Shown piece after piece: positions 1 to 4,120 of a stretch of DNA of 8,915 nucleotides (position 1 is the first letter of the stretch; each line of letters begins with the position of its first letter). This stretch comes from Thermoleophilia bacterium. GTDB taxonomy: Bacteria; Actinomycetota; Thermoleophilia; Gaiellales; Gaiellaceae. Location: assembly GCA_025934335.1 (NCBI GenBank), contig JAICYG010000108.1, positions 1 to 8,915 of the forward strand. The letters are read 5' to 3'. The notes beneath the pieces were generated by a model that saw only the letters and a list, made by a program, of their open reading frames with translations, was not told the DNA's origin and did not search any database. The position numbers were made by a program, and so were the translations under genes.

Positions 1-316
1 CTGCGCGAAGGCATGCCCGACCGACTCGATCCAGTTCGGCGAGCTCGACGAGCTGCGCGAGCGCGCCGAGAAGCGGCTGGAGAAGCTTCGCGCCGAGCGG
101 TGGAACGGCGCGCGTCTCTACGGGCACGACCCGTCCGACGGCGTCGGCGGCTTCGGCGCGTTCTTCATGCTGCTCGACGAGCCCGAGGTATACGGCCTGC
201 CGCCCGACCCGGTCGTGCCGACCAAGCACCTGCCGCGCCTGTGGAAGTCGACGGCGCTCGCAGCCGGCGCGCTGCTCGTCGGCCTCGCCGCGGCGTTCGT
301 CGGAGGAGCGGAATGA
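1..316 (+). CDS. Formate-dehydrogenase-type 4Fe-4S ferredoxin beta subunit, C-terminal part
   Basis: Only the last ~104 codons are present; the frame enters at base 2 and ends at TGA 314-316. The protein would carry electrons through [4Fe-4S] clusters from a molybdopterin formate-dehydrogenase-like catalytic subunit to the membrane partner encoded next. The visible part opens with CAKACPTDSIQFGE, the end of a cysteine cluster motif (CxxxCP) typical of FdhB/HybA/NrfC proteins. A charged helix follows, then a segment with LYG, FFMLLDEPEVYGLPP and PT, which is characteristic of formate dehydrogenase beta subunits. The C-terminus is a hydrophobic Ala/Gly/Leu stretch (about STALAAGALLVGLAAAFVG) that fits a single membrane anchor. 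Its stop overlaps the nrfD-type start (ATGA), implying translational coupling. The family is clear. Formate as substrate is inferred, because the catalytic subunit lies outside the window. Confidence 0.85.
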   Translation, partial: CAKACPTDSIQFGELDELRERAEKRLEKLRAERWNGARLYGHDPSDGVGGFGAFFMLLDEPEVYGLPPDPVVPTKHLPRLWKSTALAAGALLVGLAAAFVGGAE

Positions 317-1260
317 CCCGCCCGCGCGGCACGACAGAGTGGCGCGGCTCGATCACCGAGCTCGGCACGACGATGGGCTCCTACTACGGCCGCCCGATCG
401 TCAAGGAGCCGGTCTGGAGCCCGGAGATCCCGTACTACTTCTTCACCGGCGGGCTCGCAGGGGCGTCGTCGGTGCTGCACGTCGTCGCAAAGGTGACCGG
501 CAACGAGCGGCTCGCGAAGTCGTTCCTGTATATCGGCGCCGCCGCGGACGCCGTCTCGCCCGTGCTCCTCGTCAAGGACCTGGGGCGGCCCGAGCGGTTC
601 CTGCACATGCTCCGCATGTTCAAGGTCACCTCGCCGATGAGCGTCGGCAGCTGGATCCTGCTCGTCTCGGGCGGGGCCTCCAACACGGCCGCCGTCCTCG
701 AGCTGCTGGGTGTCCTGAAGCCGGTCAAGTGGGCGGCCGAGGCCGTCGCGCTCGTCGCCGGCCCGCCGCTCGCCACGTACACGGGCGCGCTCGTGGCCAA
801 CACGTCGATCCCGGTGTGGAGCGAGGCGCGGGACGAGCTGCCGTGGCTGTTCGGCGCGAGCGCGGCCGCAAGCGCCGGGGCGGCGGCGGCGATGGTGACG
901 CCCGCGGAGCTCGCAGGGCCCGCGCGGCGCGCCGCCGTCGGCGGCGCCGCGGTCGAGCTCGCAATCGGGCTGCTGATGGAGCACAGGCTCGGCTTCGTCG
1001 GCGAGGTCTACAGGCAGGGCGAGGCCGGCAAGCTCAACAAGCTCGCGAAGGCCTGCACCGTAGCCGGCGCGACCCTGCTCGCGTTGAAAGGGAAGAGGAG
1101 TCGCGCGGCGGCGGTGGCCGGCAGCGCATTCGTCCTCGCGGGCGAGGTCGCCCTGCGGTGGTCGGTGTTCAAGGCCGGGTTCCAGTCGGCGCGGGATCCC
1201 CGGTACACGGTGCTCTCCCAACGGGAGCGCCTCGCGAACAGAAGGAAAGGAGACCACTGA
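313..1260 (+). CDS. nrfD: NrfD/PsrC-family membrane subunit (polysulfide reductase NrfD-like)
   Basis: This 315-aa integral membrane protein should exchange electrons between the iron-sulfur beta subunit and the quinone pool. ATG 313 is chosen because it overlaps the upstream stop (ATGA) and has GGAGGA at 302-307, six bases upstream; the open frame further upstream overlaps the beta subunit gene and is a shadow. After a soluble N-terminus comes the family's first-helix signature WSPEIPYYFFTGGLAGAS (residues ~35-52). The conserved loop DLGRPERFLHML (from D89) is followed by TSPMSVGSW, a hallmark of NrfD proteins. Several more hydrophobic segments follow, and the C-terminus is basic. The length fits the shorter NrfD proteins paired with formate dehydrogenases. 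The gene sits between the beta subunit and a transporter, with overlaps on both sides, so a polycistronic formate-dehydrogenase-type complex is likely. The gene symbol is the family name only; nitrite reduction is not implied. Confidence 0.9.
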   Translation: MTRPRGTTEWRGSITELGTTMGSYYGRPIVKEPVWSPEIPYYFFTGGLAGASSVLHVVAKVTGNERLAKSFLYIGAAADAVSPVLLVKDLGRPERFLHMLRMFKVTSPMSVGSWILLVSGGASNTAAVLELLGVLKPVKWAAEAVALVAGPPLATYTGALVANTSIPVWSEARDELPWLFGASAAASAGAAAAMVTPAELAGPARRAAVGGAAVELAIGLLMEHRLGFVGEVYRQGEAGKLNKLAKACTVAGATLLALKGKRSRAAAVAGSAFVLAGEVALRWSVFKAGFQSARDPRYTVLSQRERLANRRKGDH

Positions 1261-2009
1261 TGGCAACGGAAGCGCGCCGGGTCGTGACGGTCGAGAGGGG
1301 CACCGACTGGGAAGACGGGTTTGCGCGGCCGCGGGTGATGCTGCAGCCGTACGCCGCTCCCTCGGTTCTCGGCCTGTTCGGATTCGCAGCGGCCACGTTC
1401 ATGGTCGCGCTGCATATGACGGGCGTCTACGGAGGCGCCGACACCAACGGCATCCTCTGGCCGTTCGCGGCGCTGTTCGGCGGCGTCGCGCAGTTCATGG
1501 CCGGCATGTGGTCGTTCCGCGTGCGCGACACGATCGCGACGGCGATGCACGGGGCCTGGGGCTCGTTCTGGATCGCCTTCGGAATCCTCAACCTGCTGAT
1601 CCAGTGGGGGAAGATCCCGAACCATCCGGCCGGCTCCGTCTCGGACCCGGCGTTCGCGATGTGGTTCTACATGCTCGCGGCGGTCACGCTGGCCGGGGCG
1701 CTCGCGGCGCTCGCCGAGAACCTTGCGCTCTTCAGCGTGCTCGCGACGCTCGCAACGGGCTCGGCCCTGCTCGCGGTCGGTCTGTCGGTCGGCGGCACCG
1801 GCTGGGTGAAGGTCGCGGCATGGGTGCTCGTCGCCTCGGCGATTCTCGCCTGGTACACGGCGACGGCGATCATGCTGCTCTCCGGTGCCGGCCGCGTGAT
1901 CCTGCCGCTCGGCAAGCCGATGAACAGGGAGGCGAACGTGCCCGGCGGGAAGCCCGTCAAGCCGATTCAGCTCGAATGGGCCGAGCCGGGGATCAAGAAG
2001 GGGCAGTGA
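1260..2009 (+). CDS. GPR1/FUN34/YaaH (SatP-like) acetate/monocarboxylate transporter
   Basis: This 249-aa protein has six predicted membrane helices. In this family such proteins move acetate, succinate or related small acids across the cytoplasmic membrane. Start ATG 1260 overlaps the nrfD stop (TGATG) and has AAGGAG at 1247-1252 with a 7-base spacer, an excellent ribosome-binding site. The YaaH-family core is readable: LGLFGFAAATFMVALHMTG in helix 1, FGGVAQFMAGMWSFR in helix 2, then a Gly-Ser-Phe-Trp segment (GAWGSFWIAFGILNLL) in helix 3, followed by three further hydrophobic helices. It is longer than E. coli SatP (188 aa) because of a soluble N-terminal extension of ~30 residues and a polar C-terminal tail of ~40. 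The signature NPAPLGL is altered to APSVLGL at residues 33-39. Coupling to the formate-dehydrogenase-type genes suggests it supplies or exports formate or acetate; the substrate itself is inference. Confidence 0.88.
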   Translation: MATEARRVVTVERGTDWEDGFARPRVMLQPYAAPSVLGLFGFAAATFMVALHMTGVYGGADTNGILWPFAALFGGVAQFMAGMWSFRVRDTIATAMHGAWGSFWIAFGILNLLIQWGKIPNHPAGSVSDPAFAMWFYMLAAVTLAGALAALAENLALFSVLATLATGSALLAVGLSVGGTGWVKVAAWVLVASAILAWYTATAIMLLSGAGRVILPLGKPMNREANVPGGKPVKPIQLEWAEPGIKKGQ

Positions 2010-2077
2010 TGCGTAGGCTCGACGGAGCATCACCAGGAGCGAAGCGCCGGCTCTGCCGGCGCGGGAGCGGGGCGTGA
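2009..2077 (+). CDS. Possible 22-aa coupling mini-ORF between transporter and ferritin-like gene
   Basis: ATG 2009-2011 overlaps the last base of the transporter stop (TGATG). The reading frame runs 22 codons (starting MRRLDGASPGAKRRL, very basic) to TGA 2075-2077, which in turn overlaps the GTG start of the next gene (GTGA). It therefore bridges both neighbours exactly. A strong hairpin at 2044-2062 lies inside it. I recognise no family. It could be a real leader or coupling peptide that keeps ribosomes moving through the hairpin, or a chance frame in GC-rich DNA; a 22-codon open frame is short enough to occur by chance. Confidence 0.2.
   Translation: MRRLDGASPGAKRRLCRRGSGA
2044..2062 (+). 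promoter_or_regulatory. Strong intercistronic hairpin before the DUF892 gene
   Basis: GCGCCGGC (2044-2051), loop TCT and GCCGGCGC (2055-2062) form a perfect 8-bp stem. It ends one base before a GGAG-type ribosome-binding site (GGGAG 2063-2067) that serves GTG 2074. No T-tract follows, so an intrinsic terminator is unlikely. It may be an attenuator, an mRNA processing or stability element, or a translational gate. Comparable short GC hairpins occur by chance in this window, so a function is inference. Confidence 0.4.
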
Positions 2078-2619
2078 GCTCGCTACCCGGTAAGGCGCCG
2101 GCGGTGAAGCTGCCGCCGCAGGTCGAGAGTGGGCGCGAGCTCCTCGTGGAGGAGCTCGGCCGCCTGCTCACGATCGAGGAGACGCTCGCGAAGCTGGTGC
2201 TGCCGAAGCTCCTGCTCGAGGTCGAGGATCAGGACCTGAAGCAGGTCGTTCAGGCGCACCTGGGCGAGACCCGTGCGCACGTGGGGAACCTCAAGGAGGC
2301 GTTCCTCGCGCTCGGGGAGATGCCGGCCGGCAGGCCGGCGTACGGCCTCGACGGGTTGCGCACCGAGCACGAGGCAAGCGCGCCCAGGGTCGCCCTGGGC
2401 GTGCGTGGGCTCGTCCACTGCGCCGCGGCGATGGGCACGGAGCACTACGAGCTCAACGCGTACGAGTCGGCGATCCGTCTCGCGGACGCGTTGGGCGCGG
2501 GGGACGTCGGGGGGCTCCTCCGCGCCAACCTGGAGCAGGAGATCTCGGCTCTCGAGAAGCTGGGAACACAGGCCGACCGGCTGGCGCAGGCGGCGGTCGA
2601 CGAGCGGACGGCGGCGTAG
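2074..2619 (+). CDS. DUF892 / YciE-like ferritin-fold protein
   Basis: A 181-aa, mostly helical protein that matches the DUF892 (YciE) ferritin-like family, whose members are four-helix-bundle proteins linked to stress and possibly to metal binding. Helix 1 carries LGRLLTIEETLAKLVLPKL; helix 2 carries HLGETRAHVGNL with the Glu/His pattern of a di-iron site; helix 3 carries GTEHYELNAYESAI; helix 4 carries LEQEISALEKL. The spacing matches the usual HxxET, EHYExxAY and EE/EQE signatures. GTG 2074 is chosen because it is the first start in the frame, has GGGAG at 2063-2067, and overlaps the stop of the upstream mini-ORF (GTGA). The N-terminal ~20 residues are Pro/Lys-rich and outside the domain. 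It lies 64 bases after the transporter, so it is probably co-transcribed. Two near-perfect inverted repeats fall inside the coding region. Biochemical function is unknown. Confidence 0.8.
   Translation: MSSLPGKAPAVKLPPQVESGRELLVEELGRLLTIEETLAKLVLPKLLLEVEDQDLKQVVQAHLGETRAHVGNLKEAFLALGEMPAGRPAYGLDGLRTEHEASAPRVALGVRGLVHCAAAMGTEHYELNAYESAIRLADALGAGDVGGLLRANLEQEISALEKLGTQADRLAQAAVDERTAA
2136..2158. repeat. 10-bp inverted repeat inside the DUF892 gene
   Basis: CGAGCTCCTC (2136-2145), loop GTG and GAGGAGCTCG (2149-2158) are perfectly complementary. The repeat encodes Glu-Leu-Leu-Val-Glu-Glu-Leu. Because GAG and CTC are reverse complements and are the preferred Glu and Leu codons here, an EL-rich helix produces such palindromes readily, so functional meaning is doubtful. 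Confidence 0.6.
2378..2404. repeat. 12-bp hairpin-forming inverted repeat inside the DUF892 gene
   Basis: GCGCGCCCAGGG (2378-2389), loop TCG and CCCTGGGCGTGC (2393-2404) pair over 12 positions in RNA, with one G-U pair and a perfect 9-bp core (2381-2389/2393-2401). It lies in the codons for Ser-Ala-Pro-Arg-Val-Ala-Leu-Gly-Val-Arg and is the longest hairpin I found in the window. A second, shorter one (7 bp, 2322-2328 with 2333-2339) lies 50 bases upstream. Confidence 0.6.
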
Positions 2620-2634
2620 GACGGCTCAGCCGCC
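2610..2634. terminator. Possible bidirectional terminator between convergent genes
   Basis: GGCGGC (2610-2615) pairs with GCCGCC (2629-2634) across a 13-base loop that includes a smaller CGGC/GCCG stem. The element spans both stop codons of the convergent DUF892 gene (TAG 2617-2619) and DUF2795 gene (TCA 2626-2628 on the plus strand), which are only six bases apart. There is no T-tract on either side, so at most it is a weak or factor-assisted terminator. Confidence 0.25.
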
Positions 2635-3006
2635 CTGCGCTGCCTTCTGCTTCTTGCGGGTCATGGCCGCCTGCTCGATCGCCTTCTGCGGCGGGTTCTG
2701 GCGCGGGGCGGAGTGGCGCACGAGGCCGGTGTCCGTGGGGTTCGGCGTCAGGTAGTCGGGGCCGCCCGGAGGCTTCCCGCTCTCGGGAAGCGGCGGCCGG
2801 GCACCTTCCCTGGGACGGGTCGGCACGAGCGTCAGCAATTCGCCGACTGCGTCGAGCCGGTCGAACTCCTCGTCCGGCAGGCCCTCGAGGTCACGCGCGA
2901 CGGACGCGTCCTGCGCCCGCGCGTACGCGACGAGCTCCGCCTTGCCCGCCGGCAGCGGCACTCCCTCGAGCACTGCCTGGATCTCCGCTGCACGTTGCGT
3001 GTTCAC
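2626..3006 (-). CDS. DUF2795 domain-containing protein with disordered tail
   Basis: A 126-aa protein starting at GTG (plus-strand CAC 3004-3006) and ending at plus-strand TCA 2626-2628. Residues ~8-60 match the DUF2795 pattern: a short hydrophobic start VLEGVPLPAGKAELVAYA, an Ala/Asp-rich helix, then LEGLPDEEFDRLDAVGELL. Proteins of this family are small, widespread in actinobacteria and of unknown function. The C-terminal half is rich in Pro, Gly, Asn and Gln (for example GKPPGGPDYLTPNPTDTG) and ends in a basic patch MTRKKQKAAQGG, so it looks disordered. The start is preceded only by a G-rich tract (GGGGG at about 3009-3013 read on the minus strand), a moderate ribosome-binding site. It converges with the DUF892 gene and is divergent from the luciferase-like gene. 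A small soluble cytoplasmic protein is expected. Confidence 0.7.
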   Translation of the reverse strand: MNTQRAAEIQAVLEGVPLPAGKAELVAYARAQDASVARDLEGLPDEEFDRLDAVGELLTLVPTRPREGARPPLPESGKPPGGPDYLTPNPTDTGLVRHSAPRQNPPQKAIEQAAMTRKKQKAAQGG

Positions 3007-3046
3007 CGGCCCCCGATACCCGAGAGCCGCAGTGCCTACACCGCGT

Positions 3047-3073
3047 TTGACCGCACCCGGGGCCAGGTACGCC
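3047..3073 (+). promoter_or_regulatory. Weak candidate promoter for the F420-type oxidoreductase gene
   Basis: TTGACC at 3047-3052 resembles a sigma-70-type -35 box, and TACGCC at 3068-3073 could be a poor -10 after a 15-base spacer. Transcription would begin close to ATG 3081, giving a leaderless or nearly leaderless mRNA, which would explain why no Shine-Dalgarno precedes that start. The -10 is weak and the spacer short, so this is tentative. The 74-base gap 3007-3080 must also hold the promoter for the divergent DUF2795 gene. Confidence 0.2.
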
Positions 3074-3080
3074 GCTCCCC

Positions 3081-4016
3081 ATGGAGATCGGCTACTGGCT
3101 CTCGTCCGAGGAGCATGCGCCGCTCGACCTCGTCCGGAACGCGATGCTGGCCGAGGAGGCGGGCTTTGAGCACGTCCTCATCTCCGACCACATCCATCCC
3201 TGGGTGAACGAGCAGGGGCACAGCCCGTTCGTCTGGGCGGTCATCGGCGCGATCGCACAGTCCACGAAGCGCCTGCGCCTCGGCACCGCGGTCACGTGCC
3301 CGCTCATCCGGGTTCATCCCGCGATCGTCGCGCATGCCGCCGCGACCGCGCAGTCGCTGATGGAGGGCCGGTTCTTCCTCGGTCTCGGCACGGGCGAGAA
3401 CCTGAACGAGCACGTGCTCGGCGACCGTTGGCCGCGGGCCGACGAGCGGCTCGAGATGCTCGAGGAGGCGATCGAGGTCATCCGCCGCCTCCTCGGCGGC
3501 GACTACGAGACGTACCGCGGCGAGCACTACACCGTGGAGCAGCTGAGGCTCTACGACGCACCCGACGACCCACCCCCGATCGTGGTCGCGGCTGCGGCGC
3601 CGGATGCCGCCGAGCTCGCGGCCCGGAAAGGCGACGGCTACATGAACACGTCGGCGAACGCGGAGATCGTCAAGAAGTACAGGGATGCAGGCGGCAAGGG
3701 GCCGGCGTACGGGAAGGTGACCGGCTGCTTCGCTCCCGACGCGTCGACTGCCGGGAAGACGGCGCTCGGCCGCTCGCCGAACACGGCGATGGGCGGCTCG
3801 CTCTCGCAGGAGCTCGCGCTGCCGCGCGATTTCGAAGCCGTCGCCGAGCTCGTTCGCGAGGAGGATCTCGAGGGCGCCGTCGTGCTCGGCAACGACCCGA
3901 CGGAGTGGCGCGAGAAGATCGACGAGTTCGAGCGGGCGGGGTTCACGCACGTGTGCCTCCACGACGTGGGCACGAGCCAACGCGAGTTCATCGACTTCGC
4001 GAAGCAGTTCGTGTGA
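3081..4016 (+). CDS. F420-dependent luciferase-like oxidoreductase (F420 G6P-dehydrogenase-related family)
   Basis: A 311-aa TIM-barrel protein of the luciferase-like monooxygenase superfamily, subgroup related to F420-dependent glucose-6-phosphate dehydrogenase. Such cytoplasmic enzymes transfer hydride between a substrate and coenzyme F420. The N-terminus MEIGYWLSSEEH is typical of the subgroup. SDHIHPW (D36, H37, W41) and GTGENLNE (E106) line up with the catalytic Asp/His/Trp and Glu of mycobacterial FGD. LRLGTAVTCP, RFFLGLGTGE and GDGYMNTS are further family blocks. By eye, the position of FGD's phosphate-binding Lys198 is Asn193 here, so glucose-6-phosphate is unlikely to be the substrate. 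ATG 3081 is the first start in the frame and gives the normal family N-terminus; there is no clear Shine-Dalgarno, so leaderless initiation is possible. The gene looks monocistronic, followed by a hairpin at 4023-4041. Substrate unknown. Confidence 0.85.
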   Translation: MEIGYWLSSEEHAPLDLVRNAMLAEEAGFEHVLISDHIHPWVNEQGHSPFVWAVIGAIAQSTKRLRLGTAVTCPLIRVHPAIVAHAAATAQSLMEGRFFLGLGTGENLNEHVLGDRWPRADERLEMLEEAIEVIRRLLGGDYETYRGEHYTVEQLRLYDAPDDPPPIVVAAAAPDAAELAARKGDGYMNTSANAEIVKKYRDAGGKGPAYGKVTGCFAPDASTAGKTALGRSPNTAMGGSLSQELALPRDFEAVAELVREEDLEGAVVLGNDPTEWREKIDEFERAGFTHVCLHDVGTSQREFIDFAKQFV

Positions 4017-4022
4017 GGCCTT

Positions 4023-4041
4023 GGCCGATGCGGGATCGGCC
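4023..4041 (+). terminator. Hairpin after the F420-type oxidoreductase gene
   Basis: GGCCGAT (4023-4029), loop GCGGG and ATCGGCC (4035-4041) form a perfect 7-bp stem starting six bases after the TGA at 4014-4016. There is no run of T after it, as is common for actinobacterial terminators. The rest of the 104-base gap to aconitase (4042-4120) shows nothing else I can name apart from weak AT-richer bases just before the start (TTCAAT 4109-4114). Confidence 0.45.
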
Positions 4042-4120
4042 TGATGACGGTGACGCGGTTCACGCAGGCGAGGCCCGGTTCCGGCGAGGGCAAAGAGAAC
4101 GCATCTGCTTCAATCGAGGT

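Noticed and set aside
13..312. Arg/Ala-rich open-frame extension upstream of the NrfD-type gene
   Set aside because: It overlaps the beta subunit in another frame, has shadow-like composition, and the family N-terminus plus a GGAGGA site fix the start at 313.
929..947. 8-bp perfect hairpin in the NrfD-type gene (GCGCCGCC, loop GTC, GGCGGCGC)
   Set aside because: It falls in an Arg/Ala/Gly-coding stretch where GC-rich codons make such stems readily; I use it as a measure of background, not as a feature.
118..1266. Long minus-strand open frame opposite the NrfD-type gene
   Set aside because: It is the antisense shadow of a GC-rich gene: Arg/His/Ala/Pro-rich with no recognisable domain, while the plus strand encodes a clear NrfD protein.
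2136..2158. 10-bp palindrome in the DUF892 gene considered as an operator or processing site
   Set aside because: It encodes a Glu/Leu helix written in GAG and CTC, which are reverse complements, so codon preference explains it; listed only as a repeat.
4028..4120. In-frame ATG 31 codons upstream of the chosen acnA start
   Set aside because: The extra residues do not resemble aconitase N-termini, the codon sits inside the stem of the hairpin 4023-4041, and no Shine-Dalgarno precedes it.
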